DNA from: Flavobacterium agri
GTDB taxonomy: Bacteria > Bacteroidota > Bacteroidia > Flavobacteriales > Flavobacteriaceae
Direction of reading: 5' to 3'
Assembly (NCBI RefSeq): GCF_013401995.1
Contig: NZ_JACBJI010000004.1
Location: 62,001 to 126,000, forward strand
DNA: 64,000 bases
Each line of letters starts with the position of its first letter. Position 1 is the first letter of the stretch. Below are positions 17,582 to 25,646 of this stretch, piece after piece. The notes below the pieces were generated by a model. It saw only the letters and a list, made by a program, of their open reading frames with translations, was not told where the DNA came from and did no database searches. A program made the position numbers and the translations under genes.

Positions 17582-18331
17582 TTATTTTTTGTTAATTTTT
17601 TCCTGAAATGCAAAATAAGCACGTTGGGATGCTTTTTCCTCTGCTTTCTTTTTGGATGTGGCGCGCGCTTTCGATACGACCTTGCCGCCAATGCTAAGCC
17701 TGACGCCGTATAAACGTTGGCCGTCTATGCCGTTGTCCTCGAAAACATCGTAGTGGAACGCGAGTTTTTCCTTTTGGCACCATTCGATAAGCAAACTCTT
17801 GTAGCTGATGACTTTGCCTTCGAGCCTCGGAATGTCGACATACGGTTCGATGACGCGTTTCTGGATGAAGATTTCGCAATACGGATAACCTTGGTCAAGG
17901 TAAATCGCTCCGACCAAAGCCTCGAAAATATTGCCGTGGACGTTTTCTCCGAAATGTACCGGTGCGATTTTGCTGTCGATGAATCCGATGAGGTTCAAGT
18001 CGCGTCCGAGTTCGTTCAAGTGCTCGCGGCTCACGATTTTGGAGCGCATTTTCGTGAGATAACCTTCATCGCCCGAAGGTACTTCGTTGAAAAGATGCGC
18101 CGCGATCACCGAACTCAGCATCGCGTCGCCCAAAAACTCGAGACGTTCGTAATTAACGGGATTGCCTTTGTCGTCGTGTTTATTCGATGAACGATGTGTG
18201 AAGGCACGTCGGTACGGCTCAAGCGAAACCGGGTCGAAACCGAGTATGGCTTTGAGCGCGTCAAAAAAAATCCCGTCTTCTGGAGAACGGGAATCTTTTT
18301 TGGTGAAAATATTTTTAAAAATCTTTTTCAA
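17582..18331 (-). CDS. rnc: Ribonuclease III
   Basis: A 249-residue endonuclease. The RNase III signature YERLEFLGDAML is at residues 61-72, including the catalytic glutamate and aspartate; a second metal-binding Asp/Glu follows in NIFEALVGAIYLDQG. A double-stranded RNA-binding domain occupies about residues 175-245 (YKSLLIEWCQKEKLAFHYD, ending GKVVSKARATSKKKAEEKAS). It cuts structured RNA, including rRNA precursors. It starts 3 nt after fabF and is in the same run, as in many bacteria. Cytoplasmic. Confidence 0.97.
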   Translation of the reverse strand: MKKIFKNIFTKKDSRSPEDGIFFDALKAILGFDPVSLEPYRRAFTHRSSNKHDDKGNPVNYERLEFLGDAMLSSVIAAHLFNEVPSGDEGYLTKMRSKIVSREHLNELGRDLNLIGFIDSKIAPVHFGENVHGNIFEALVGAIYLDQGYPYCEIFIQKRVIEPYVDIPRLEGKVISYKSLLIEWCQKEKLAFHYDVFEDNGIDGQRLYGVRLSIGGKVVSKARATSKKKAEEKASQRAYFAFQEKINKK

Positions 18332-18334
18332 AAA

Positions 18335-19588
18335 TTATTCCTCTAGTTTTTTCACAAGCACGCAGGCATTGTGTCCGCCAAAACCGAAAGTGTTGCTCAT
18401 CACCACTTTCATATCGCGTTTCTGCGCTTTGTTGAATGTGAAATTGAGCTTCGGATTAATGTTTTCGTCGTCGGTGAAATGGTTGATCGTCGGCGGTACG
18501 ATGCCATACTTGATCGACAAGATCGCCGCGATTGCCTCGATCGCACCAGCTGCGCCAAGCAAGTGGCCCGTCATCGATTTGGTCGAGTTGAGGTTCATCG
18601 TGTAGGCATGTTCCCCGAAAACCGCTTCGATCGCTTTAGATTCGGCAATGTCTCCCAGTGGAGTAGACGTTCCGTGCATGTTCACGCCGTCTACATCTTC
18701 GGGTTTCAAACCTGCGTCTCTCAAACAAGACAACATTACGTTCCTTGCCCCGAAACCTTCCGGATGCGGTGCGGTGATGTGGTGCGCATCGGCACTCATT
18801 CCGCCTCCGCCAACTTCACAGTATATTTTCGCTCCACGCGCTTTTGCGTGTTCGTATTCTTCTAAAATAAGTGCGCCTGCTCCTTCGCCGAGGACGAAAC
18901 CGTCACGGTCTTTGTCCATAGGGCGCGAAGCCGTTGCGGGATCGTCGTTTCGCGTAGAAAGCGCATGCATCGCGTTGAATCCGCCCATACCGGCGATTGT
19001 TACGGCTGCTTCAGAACCTCCGGTCACCATCACGTCGGCATGACCCAAACGGATGTAGTTGAAAGCATCGATCAACGCATTCGTAGACGAAGCACAAGCC
19101 GAAACCGTCGTAAAGTTCGGTCCGCGGAATCCGTATTTGATCGAAATGTGTCCGCCGGCGATATCGGCGATCATTTTCGGGATGAAGAACGGGTTGAATT
19201 TCGGAACTCCGTTTCCGGCCGAAAACTCCATGACTTCCTGTTGGAACGTCTCCAAACCGCCGATTCCGGAACCCCAAATGACACCTACGCGGTCTTTGTC
19301 TAACGTTTCGAAATTGAAATCGGCATCTTTTACCGCTTCTTCCGATGAAACGATGGCGTATTGAGCATAACGATCCATTTTGCGTGCTTCTTTGCGCTCG
19401 ATGAAATCCTCTACGTTGAAGTTCTTGACTTCGCAAGCGAATTTCGTCTTGAAATGGGTCGTGTCGAAATACGTAATAGGGGCGGCTCCTGGTTTTCCTG
19501 CAATCAGCGCATCCCAATATTCCTGGATGTTATTGCCAATCGGGGTTAATGCACCTAAACCTGTTACAACTACGCGACGTAATGCCAT
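18335..19588 (-). CDS. fabF: Beta-ketoacyl-ACP synthase II
   Basis: A 417-residue condensing enzyme. The catalytic Cys165 is in TVSACASSTNALIDAF, and the two histidines are in NMHGTSTPLGD and NSTKSMTGHLLGAAGAIEA. It elongates acyl-ACP using malonyl-ACP in fatty-acid synthesis. The gene follows acpP after 171 nt, with a hairpin between them, and precedes rnc by 3 nt; acpP-fabF-rnc is a widely conserved order. Full length. Confidence 0.97.
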   Translation of the reverse strand: MALRRVVVTGLGALTPIGNNIQEYWDALIAGKPGAAPITYFDTTHFKTKFACEVKNFNVEDFIERKEARKMDRYAQYAIVSSEEAVKDADFNFETLDKDRVGVIWGSGIGGLETFQQEVMEFSAGNGVPKFNPFFIPKMIADIAGGHISIKYGFRGPNFTTVSACASSTNALIDAFNYIRLGHADVMVTGGSEAAVTIAGMGGFNAMHALSTRNDDPATASRPMDKDRDGFVLGEGAGALILEEYEHAKARGAKIYCEVGGGGMSADAHHITAPHPEGFGARNVMLSCLRDAGLKPEDVDGVNMHGTSTPLGDIAESKAIEAVFGEHAYTMNLNSTKSMTGHLLGAAGAIEAIAAILSIKYGIVPPTINHFTDDENINPKLNFTFNKAQKRDMKVVMSNTFGFGGHNACVLVKKLEE

Positions 19589-19721
19589 ATGTGATCGTGA
19601 TTTTATTGTTTAAACAAATAATACCTATGCTTTATGCCTAAAAGATCATTAAAGTCACAGGTATTATCGAGTATTATGATGATTGACTAATCAATCGGGA
19701 TTTAATTGGAAAAAATAATAA

Positions 19722-19749
19722 CACCCGCAAACTTAACGGAATACGGGTG
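19722..19749 (-). terminator. Hairpin between acpP and fabF
   Basis: Stem CACCCG / CGGGTG with a 16-nt loop, read on the minus strand, followed by a T/A-rich run including TTTTTTCC. It lies 11 nt after the acpP stop and 134 nt before fabF. A partial terminator here would let acpP be expressed above fabF, a familiar need, but that is inference. Confidence 0.6.
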
Positions 19750-19759
19750 CTGGGGAATA

Positions 19760-19996
19760 TTATTTTTTAGCTTCTTCGATGTAAGAAATCGCCTGACCTA
19801 CAGTAGCAATGTTTTCAGCCTGGTCGTCTGGAATCTGGATGTCAAATTCTTTTTCGAATTCCATGATAAGCTCAACAGTGTCTAAGGAGTCTGCTCCCAA
19901 ATCGTTGGTGAAGCTTGCTTCCGCTACGACTTCATTTTCGTCAACGCCTAATTTGTCTACGATAATCGCTTTAACTCTTGATGCAATGTCTGACAT
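19760..19996 (-). CDS. acpP: Acyl carrier protein
   Basis: A 78-residue protein with the phosphopantetheine attachment serine at residue 37 in [16 protein letters not shown], and the acidic four-helix pattern of ACP. It carries growing fatty-acyl chains for FabF and related enzymes. Full length. It is first of the acpP-fabF-rnc-IPExxxVDY-pyk group, with its own promoter on the minus strand at 20028-20056. Confidence 0.98.
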   Translation of the reverse strand: MSDIASRVKAIIVDKLGVDENEVVAEASFTNDLGADSLDTVELIMEFEKEFDIQIPDDQAENIATVGQAISYIEEAKK

Positions 19997-20027
19997 AATC
20001 TTTCTTTTTAAAATTTTAATTTGTTGG

Positions 20028-20056
20028 CAAAAATAAAAAACTTTATTTTAAAACAA
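20028..20056 (-). promoter_or_regulatory. acpP promoter
   Basis: On the minus strand TTG (20054-20056), an 18-nt spacer and TATTTTTG (20028-20035) match the TTG-N17-23-TAnnTTTG pattern. The -7 box is 31 nt before the acpP start. Confidence 0.7.
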
Positions 20057-20168
20057 CCTTTTGGTTCGGAAATGTGATTACTAATTTAAAAAATTAATTT
20101 CATAAAGAAACGGTAATTCTGTCTATTGTCGGCAATATTCCGTTTTTTTGCAAGCCAAAACAAAGCAC

Positions 20169-20729
20169 ATGAAAAAACTCGTCCTTTTCGCTTCGGGAGC
20201 GGGTTCAAACGCTGAAAATATCATTCGTTTCTTTAGGCAAAATCCGGTTGCCGAAGTCGTAGCCGTGTTTACCAACAAGGCCGATTCGGGAGTCGTCGAC
20301 AAAACAAAAAGCTACGGGATCCCGGTTGTGGTTTCGACGAAATCCGATATTGAAAACGGAACAGCTTTATCCGAGGTCAACAAGTTTAATCCAGACCTTA
20401 TCGTTTTGGCCGGTTTCCTTTTGAAATTCCCTTCGGACATCATCGCCGCATATCCGAACAAAGTCATCAATATCCATCCGGCGCTTTTACCGAAATACGG
20501 CGGTAAAGGCATGTACGGCATGAATGTCCACAAAGCGATTTTGGAAAACAAAGAAGCCGAAACCGGTATTTCGATCCATTACGTGAACGAGCATTACGAC
20601 GAAGGCGCGATCATCTTCCAGGAAAAAATAGGCGTTTCCGATTGCGATACGCCCGAACAGATCGCCGCTCGCGTACAAAAACTCGAGCACGAGCACTTTC
20701 CTTTAATAATAGCGCAACTCCTTAAATAA
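20169..20729 (+). CDS. purN: Phosphoribosylglycinamide formyltransferase
   Basis: A 186-residue enzyme. The motif NIHPALLPKYGGKGMYGMNVHKAI carries the catalytic histidine; ISIHYVNEHYDEGAIIFQ, with the formyl-transfer aspartate region, follows. The N-terminal loop FASGAGSNAENI is typical for the substrate phosphate. It formylates GAR with 10-formyl-THF in purine synthesis. The frame is open upstream to 20148, but the ATG at 20169 gives the canonical MKKLVLFASGAG start. The stop overlaps the rnhA start by 1 nt (TAATG). Confidence 0.95.
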   Translation: MKKLVLFASGAGSNAENIIRFFRQNPVAEVVAVFTNKADSGVVDKTKSYGIPVVVSTKSDIENGTALSEVNKFNPDLIVLAGFLLKFPSDIIAAYPNKVINIHPALLPKYGGKGMYGMNVHKAILENKEAETGISIHYVNEHYDEGAIIFQEKIGVSDCDTPEQIAARVQKLEHEHFPLIIAQLLK

Positions 20730-21208
20730 TGTCTGCCGAAGTCCATTTGTATACAGACGGCGCGGCCAAAGGGAATCCCGGTCCCGGCGGATATGGCGTC
20801 GTGTTGGAACTCGTCGGCCAACCTTATCGAAAGGAATTCTATGAAGGTTTTCGTTTGACTACCAACAATAGGATGGAACTTTTGGCGGTAATCGTAGGGC
20901 TTGAAAAACTCAAAAAACCCATGACGAAGGTTTTGGTAATCTCCGATTCGAAATACGTCGTGGATTCTGTCGCGAAAGGTTGGGTTTTCGGATGGGAAAA
21001 GAAAGGTTTCGCCGGGAAGAAGAATCCCGATCTGTGGATGCGTTTCCTCAAAGTGTACCGTCAGCATCAAGTAGCTTTCCAATGGGTAAAAGGCCACAAC
21101 AACCATCCGCAGAATGAAAGGTGCGACGAACTGGCGGTTATGGCGAGCCAATTGCCCAAATTGAATGTGGATGCTTTTTACGAAAGGGAAGAAGGGAAGT
21201 TGCTTTAA
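20729..21208 (+). CDS. rnhA: Ribonuclease HI
   Basis: A 159-residue nuclease. The active-site acids are in YTDGAAKGNPGPGGYG (Asp), TNNRMELLAVI (Glu) and VISDSKYVVDS (Asp), with a fourth Asp in NERCDELAVMAS. It removes RNA from RNA-DNA hybrids. The start codon overlaps the purN stop by one base, so translation is coupled. A composite palindromic repeat follows 7 nt after the stop. Confidence 0.95.
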   Translation: MSAEVHLYTDGAAKGNPGPGGYGVVLELVGQPYRKEFYEGFRLTTNNRMELLAVIVGLEKLKKPMTKVLVISDSKYVVDSVAKGWVFGWEKKGFAGKKNPDLWMRFLKVYRQHQVAFQWVKGHNNHPQNERCDELAVMASQLPKLNVDAFYEREEGKLL

Positions 21209-21215
21209 CAATTTT

Positions 21216-21297
21216 GGCAGAAAATCTGTAATAGAGATGTTTTTAAAACGTATAACTTCGGTCCAGACCTAACAGGTTTTCAAAACCTGTTAGGTCT
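21216..21297 (+). repeat. Composite palindromic repeat, copy B
   Basis: Box GGCAGAAAATCTGTAAT (21216-21232), a 32-nt spacer and a 33-nt perfect palindrome centred on C21281 with arm AGACCTAACAGGTTTT (21265-21297). The palindrome differs from copy A at one position in each arm, and the two changes keep the pairing. Located between rnhA and the PfkB kinase gene. Confidence 0.85.
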
Positions 21298-21422
21298 TAA
21301 GCCAAAATTCAGATTCCTCAATTTTCCCAAAAGTAAGCGCCGACATTTTGAATGTTAAAATCGTAATCTAAACCGCTTACAATCAACTTTTTATTTTCAC
21401 AAAACTTTACCAAAATACCACG

Positions 21423-21453
21423 TTGCAACTTTCTACATTATAAAGTATCTTTG
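21423..21453 (+). promoter_or_regulatory. Promoter of the PfkB kinase gene
   Basis: TTG (21423-21425), a 20-nt spacer and TATCTTTG (21446-21453), 20 nt before the ATG. A textbook Bacteroidota promoter. Confidence 0.75.
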
Positions 21454-21473
21454 CGCCTTCAATTAAACACTGG

Positions 21474-22400
21474 ATGAACAAACTACTCATTGTCGGCACC
21501 GTGGCTTTCGACGCTATCGAAACCCCATTCGGGAAAACCGATAAGATCCTTGGCGGAGCCGCGACTTTCATCGGGCTTTCCGCTTCCCATTTCAACGTAA
21601 AATCGGCGATCGTATCGGTTGTAGGCGAAGACTTCCCACAGGAATATCTCGATTTGCTTACGTCTAAAGGAATCGACATTTCCGCGATCGAAATCGTAAA
21701 AGGCGGAAAAACGTTCTTTTGGGCCGGAAAATACCACAACGACCTGAACTCCCGCGACACTTTGGTCACCGAGCTCAACGTTTTGGCCGATTTCCAACCC
21801 AAAGTCCCACAGAATTTCAAGGACGCCGAAGTCGTGATGCTTGGAAACCTGCATCCGTTGGTACAAACCAGTGTTCTCGATCAAATGACGACCAATCCGA
21901 AACTCGTCGTGCTCGATACGATGAATTTCTGGATGGATTGTGCGTTGCCCGAATTGCTCGACGTAATCAAACGCGTAGATGTGATCACCATCAACGATGA
22001 AGAAGCACGCCAGTTGTCGGGAGAATATTCACTTGTGAAAGCCGCTGCCAAAATCCATACGATGGGGCCGAAATATGTCGTCATCAAAAAAGGAGAGCAC
22101 GGCGCATTGATTTTCCACGGGAAAGAAGTGTTCTTCGCTCCGGCATTGCCGCTTGAAGAAGTTTTCGACCCGACGGGAGCAGGAGACACGTTCGCCGGAG
22201 GTTTCTCCGGTTACATCGCCCAAAGCGAGAACGTATCGTTCGACAATATGAAAAACGCGATCATCTACGGATCGAACCTCGCTTCGTTCTGTGTAGAAAA
22301 GTTCGGCACGAAACGTATGGAGACGCTCGAAAAAGACGAGGTCATCGCGCGCCTTAAACAATTCAGGGCGCTTACGCAGTTCGACATCGCCTTACAATAA
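21474..22400 (+). CDS. PfkB-family sugar/nucleoside kinase
   Basis: A 308-residue ribokinase-like kinase. The N-terminal glycine motif ILGGAATFIGLSASHF and the C-terminal signature DPTGAGDTFAGGFSGYIAQ (catalytic Asp) are present. Sugar, adenosine and inosine kinases share these motifs, so the substrate is open. It is followed by an amidophosphoribosyltransferase gene, and purN is upstream; this neighbourhood is compatible with a purine nucleoside substrate, which is inference. Own promoter upstream and a terminator directly after. Confidence 0.85.
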   Translation: MNKLLIVGTVAFDAIETPFGKTDKILGGAATFIGLSASHFNVKSAIVSVVGEDFPQEYLDLLTSKGIDISAIEIVKGGKTFFWAGKYHNDLNSRDTLVTELNVLADFQPKVPQNFKDAEVVMLGNLHPLVQTSVLDQMTTNPKLVVLDTMNFWMDCALPELLDVIKRVDVITINDEEARQLSGEYSLVKAAAKIHTMGPKYVVIKKGEHGALIFHGKEVFFAPALPLEEVFDPTGAGDTFAGGFSGYIAQSENVSFDNMKNAIIYGSNLASFCVEKFGTKRMETLEKDEVIARLKQFRALTQFDIALQ

Positions 22401-22408
22401 GAAAAGTT

Positions 22409-22434
22409 ACGCCTCGGAATGCCGGGGCGTTTTT
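22409..22434 (+). terminator. Terminator after the PfkB kinase gene
   Basis: Stem ACGCCTCGG / CCGGGGCGT with an AATG loop and five T. Starts 8 nt after the stop. Confidence 0.85.
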
Positions 22435-22526
22435 GATTGGTCTGGACCGTTTTTTGACAAGCTTCGGCTATTTAATGATTGAATTACAATTACATCCGGT
22501 TTTCCGGAAACAACACAACAACAATT

Positions 22527-24425
22527 ATGAGCGACAAACTCAACCACGAATGCGGCATCGCTTTCCTTCGATTAAAGAAGCCGCTTGAATTCTATAAAGA
22601 AAAGTACGGATCGGCTTTCTACGGCATACAGAAAATGTATTTGCTCATGGAAAAGCAGCACAACCGCGGCCAGGACGGAGCCGGTTTTGCCAGTATCAAA
22701 CTCGATTTGCAGCCAGGCGAACGCTACATCAGCCGCGTGCGATCGAACGATCCGCAACCGATTGCCGACATCTTTTCGCAGATAAACGGACGTATCAACG
22801 ACGAACTCACGTTGCATCCCGAATGGAACGACGACATGAACGAGCTCAAACGCAACGTGCCTTATGTGGGCGAAGTTTTCCTAGGGCACGTGCGTTACGG
22901 GACTTTTGGGAAGAACAGCATAGAAAGCGTCCATCCATTTTTGCGTCAGAACAATTGGATGCACCGAAACCTTATCGTTGCCGGAAACTTCAACCTTACG
23001 AACGTCACGCAACTGTTCAACAGCCTGATCGAACTCGGCCAGCATCCGAAAGAAATGGCCGATACGGTGACCGTGATGGAGAAGATCGGACACTTTCTCG
23101 ATGACGAGGTTACCGATTTATATCAGGAATGCAAAGAAGAAGGTCTTTCTAAAAGAGAGGCGTCTCCTGTAATAGCCGAGCGATTGAATGTCGCCAGAAT
23201 CTTGAAAAGAGCTTCGAAAGGTTGGGACGGCGGCTATGCGATGGCGGGCTTGTTCGGTCATGGCGATGCGTTCGTGTTCCGCGATCCGGCGGGAATCCGA
23301 CCTGCGTATTTCTACGAAGACGATGAGGTTGTGGTCGTGGCGTCCGAAAGACCGGTCATCCAAACGGTTTTCAACGTCGACCATGAAGACGTAAAGGAAT
23401 TGACACCTGGTTGTGCGCTTATCGTAAAGAAAAACGGTTCGGTTTCCGAAGAAGAAATCCTGCCGCGCCTTCCATACAAAGCGTGTTCGTTCGAGCGCAT
23501 CTATTTTTCGCGCGGTTCCGATGTGGAAATCTACAAGGAACGCAAGGAACTCGGGCGTCTCGTTTTGCCGCAAGTTCTCGAAGCGATCGAAAAAGACACC
23601 GACAATACTGTTTTCAGTTACATCCCGAATACGGCCGAAACGTCTTTCTTCGGATTGACCGAAGCCGCACGTGACTTCCTCAACAAACGCAAGAACCAAC
23701 ACATTCTCGACCATCGCCACACGTTGACCGAAGAGACGTTGGCCGAATTGCTTTCGGTGAAGATCCGCATGGAGAAAATCGCAATCAAGGATGCCAAACT
23801 GAGAACCTTCATCACCGAAGACAGCAGCCGCGACGATTTGGTCGCCCATGTGTACGACGTGACGTATGGCGTGGTAAAACCGACCGACAACCTGGTCATC
23901 ATAGACGATTCCATCGTTCGCGGGACGACGCTTAAAATGAGCATCATCAAAATGATGGATCGCTTGAAACCGAAGAAGATCGTAATCGTGTCTTCGGCTC
24001 CGCAAATCCGTTATCCCGACTGTTACGGCATCGATATGGCCAAACTCGAAGGGCTTGTCGCGTTCAAGGCGGCTCTCGAGTTGCTTAAGGAGCGCAATAT
24101 GTACCACATCGTAGAAGATGTATACAAACGATGCAAAGCGCAGGAGAATCTTCCCGATACAGAAGTAGTGAATCACGTCGTGGATATCTACAAACCGTTC
24201 ACCGATCAGGAAATTTCAGATAAGATTGCCGAAATGCTACATTCCGACGGTATCCAGGCCGAAGTGAAAATCATTTTCCAAACGGTCGAGAACCTGCACA
24301 AGGCTTGTCCTAAGAACTTAGGCGATTGGTACTTTACCGGAGACTATCCGACACCAGGCGGAAACCGCGTCGTGAATAAGGCATTTATGAATTTTTACGA
24401 AGGAAAGGACGCACGAGCATACTAA
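22527..24425 (+). CDS. Amidophosphoribosyltransferase (long Bacteroidota form)
   Basis: A 632-residue enzyme, longer than typical PurF (about 500). The N-terminal glutaminase has HECGIAF, with Cys9 as likely nucleophile after removal of a short propeptide, and the loop MEKQHNRGQDGAGFAS. The PRPP-binding loop appears as NLVIIDDSIVRGTTLKMSI. It makes 5-phosphoribosylamine from PRPP and glutamine, the first purine step. The C-terminal 130 residues (after about 500) are an extension of unclear role, seen in Bacteroidota homologues. The start at 22527 leaves MSDKLNHECG; 16 more codons are open upstream. A second, canonical purF may exist elsewhere, so the symbol is left empty. Confidence 0.88.
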   Translation: MSDKLNHECGIAFLRLKKPLEFYKEKYGSAFYGIQKMYLLMEKQHNRGQDGAGFASIKLDLQPGERYISRVRSNDPQPIADIFSQINGRINDELTLHPEWNDDMNELKRNVPYVGEVFLGHVRYGTFGKNSIESVHPFLRQNNWMHRNLIVAGNFNLTNVTQLFNSLIELGQHPKEMADTVTVMEKIGHFLDDEVTDLYQECKEEGLSKREASPVIAERLNVARILKRASKGWDGGYAMAGLFGHGDAFVFRDPAGIRPAYFYEDDEVVVVASERPVIQTVFNVDHEDVKELTPGCALIVKKNGSVSEEEILPRLPYKACSFERIYFSRGSDVEIYKERKELGRLVLPQVLEAIEKDTDNTVFSYIPNTAETSFFGLTEAARDFLNKRKNQHILDHRHTLTEETLAELLSVKIRMEKIAIKDAKLRTFITEDSSRDDLVAHVYDVTYGVVKPTDNLVIIDDSIVRGTTLKMSIIKMMDRLKPKKIVIVSSAPQIRYPDCYGIDMAKLEGLVAFKAALELLKERNMYHIVEDVYKRCKAQENLPDTEVVNHVVDIYKPFTDQEISDKIAEMLHSDGIQAEVKIIFQTVENLHKACPKNLGDWYFTGDYPTPGGNRVVNKAFMNFYEGKDARAY

Positions 24426-24522
24426 AACGATGTAAAACGTGCAGTTTATCGATTATTGGTGTATTTCAACTAATTTTTTTGTTAAGAGATTAGAGCGCAT
24501 ATACATTTGAATCACCATAGCA

Positions 24523-24546
24523 TTAGTAGGTTAAGTTTATGGTAGA
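24523..24546 (+). repeat. 24-nt motif shared with 61503-61525
   Basis: TTAGTAGGTTAAG followed by TTTATGGTAGA. The reverse complement of 61503-61525 is identical except that TT is replaced by C. It lies in the 240-nt gap between the amidophosphoribosyltransferase gene and sodA, inside a weak hairpin (ACCATA/TATGGT). Confidence 0.6.
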
Positions 24547-24556
24547 TTTGGGGCAA

Positions 24557-24589
24557 AAAGGGTGAAAGAAATTTCACCTTTTTTATTTT
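24557..24589 (+). terminator. Terminator after the amidophosphoribosyltransferase region
   Basis: Stem AAAAGGGTGAAA / TTTCACCTTTTT (one G-T pair) with a GAAA loop, then TTTATTTT. It is about 130 nt after the stop, so it would end either a long 3' UTR or a small RNA that includes the shared motif at 24523. Confidence 0.7.
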
Positions 24590-24615
24590 AAGAAAGTTAC
24601 AATTGGTATATATGC

Positions 24616-24647
24616 AAAAGCGGCTGAGGATTTCCTCAGCCGCTTTT
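24616..24647. terminator. Bidirectional terminator at the end of sodA
   Basis: Fifteen-base-pair stem AAAAGCGGCTGAGGA / TCCTCAGCCGCTTTT. T runs occur on both strands; it is 19 nt after the sodA stop. Confidence 0.85.
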
Positions 24648-24665
24648 ATTTTAAAGCTTTCGCTA

Positions 24666-25274
24666 TTATTTCTCGGTAGCGTAACGTCTTGCCACTTCTG
24701 TCCAGTTGATCACGTTGAAAAACGCCTCGATGTAATCCGGACGACGGTTTTGGTAGTTCAAATAATACGCGTGTTCCCAAACGTCCATTCCCAGAATCGG
24801 TGTTCCGCCGCAGCCGACTTCGGGCATCAACGGATTGTCCTGGTTCGGCGTTCCGCAAACGTCGAGTTTTCCGCCAGGCTGTACGCAAAGCCATGCCCAT
24901 CCCGAACCGAACTGTGTCGCGCCCGCTTTAGAGAATTTCGCCTTGAACTCGTCGAAAGAACCGAAATCGCGATCGATCGCCTCGGCCAATTCGCCAGACG
25001 GCTTTCCGCCACCGTTCGGACTCATCACGGCCCAAAACAGATTGTGGTTGTAGAAACCGCCGCCATTGTTGCGCACGGCCGCATTCTTCTTGTCAAGGTT
25101 GATCAGGATGTTCTCGATCGTCTTGCCTTCCATATCGGTACCTTGAATGGCCGCGTTGAGGTTCGTAGTGTAGGCTTGGTGATGTTTGGTATGGTGGATT
25201 TCCATGGTGCGCGCGTCGATATGAGGCTCAAGCGCATCATAGGCATAAGGTAATTTCGGTAATTCGAATGCCAT
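24666..25274 (-). CDS. sodA: Superoxide dismutase, Fe/Mn family
   Basis: A 202-residue enzyme of full length. Metal ligands are in [12 protein letters not shown] (His), [18 protein letters not shown] (His) and [15 protein letters not shown] (Asp and His). It converts superoxide to hydrogen peroxide and oxygen in the cytoplasm. Whether iron or manganese is used cannot be settled by eye. It is monocistronic; a minus-strand TAAATTTG box at 25313-25320 is a likely -7 element, without a clear -33 box. Confidence 0.96.
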   Translation of the reverse strand: MAFELPKLPYAYDALEPHIDARTMEIHHTKHHQAYTTNLNAAIQGTDMEGKTIENILINLDKKNAAVRNNGGGFYNHNLFWAVMSPNGGGKPSGELAEAIDRDFGSFDEFKAKFSKAGATQFGSGWAWLCVQPGGKLDVCGTPNQDNPLMPEVGCGGTPILGMDVWEHAYYLNYQNRRPDYIEAFFNVINWTEVARRYATEK

Positions 25275-25312
25275 AATTTCTAAGTTGTTAAGTGTTTATA
25301 AAAAAGTCAATT

Positions 25313-25320
25313 CAAATTTA
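25313..25320 (-). promoter_or_regulatory. Likely sodA promoter -7 box
   Basis: TAAATTTG on the minus strand fits TAnnTTTG and lies 38 nt before the sodA start. No good TTG was found at the expected distance, so this is a weak call. Confidence 0.4.
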
Positions 25321-25406
25321 TAGATTTAACTTTGTAATTGAAACCTTGTGTCCGTTATAATTTTTGTAAAAACGGCCGTCTGATTTTCAGAATCCTAAGG
25401 TTTTCA

Positions 25407-25552
25407 GGAGCTGATCCGGCTGCCCGCTACCAGCTTTCTTAAAAACAGCCTTTTTTCAACGTTAGGCACGAGCTTCCTTTGGTCGCTGCGCCAAACGTGA
25501 AAAAAATGGCGGTTTTTTGCAAAAGGCTAGCCGCTTGCATCCGGGCTAGGGC
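25407..25552 (+). repeat. Roughly 150-nt Flavobacteriia-type intergenic element
   Basis: Begins GGAGCTGATCCGGCTGCCCG and ends CATCCGGGCTAGGGC. Inside are two nested inverted arms: AGCCTTTT (25448-25455) against AAAAGGCT (25521-25528), and TTTTTTCAACGTT against AACGTGAAAAAA. The ends and the layout match a dispersed element I recognise from Flavobacterium genomes. The gap between sodA and addA (372 nt) is otherwise occupied by the inverted repeat at 25566-25633. Confidence 0.6.
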
Positions 25553-25565
25553 TTTCGTGAAATTG

Positions 25566-25633
25566 GGGATTCCGACGCAGGAGGAATCTCAGCCAACGCA
25601 TACAGGATTAGATTCCTCCTTCGTCGGAATCCC
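25566..25633. repeat. 24-nt inverted repeat in front of addA
   Basis: Arms 25566-25589 and 25610-25633 with one mismatch and a 20-nt loop; the core arm is GATTCCGACG(C/A)AGGAGGAAT. It ends 13 nt before the addA start codon, so it would form in the 5' leader of the mRNA if transcription starts upstream. Confidence 0.75.
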
Positions 25634-25646
25634 AAAAAAACAAACT

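Noticed and set aside
23118..24176. Long open frame antisense to the amidophosphoribosyltransferase gene, and similar ones opposite addA (27255-28259) and sdhA (42759-43682)
   Set aside because: Same explanation: they mirror strongly biased coding sequence and show no features of proteins.
24523..24546. Shared motif as a LytTR binding site
   Set aside because: TAGGTTAAG is near the LytTR half-site, but a second half-site at the expected distance is poor in both copies.
25479..25646. Upstream extension of addA by 56 codons
   Set aside because: It crosses the inverted repeat at 25566-25633 and gives residues unlike any AddA N-terminus; the start at 25647 is directly followed by the Walker A region.
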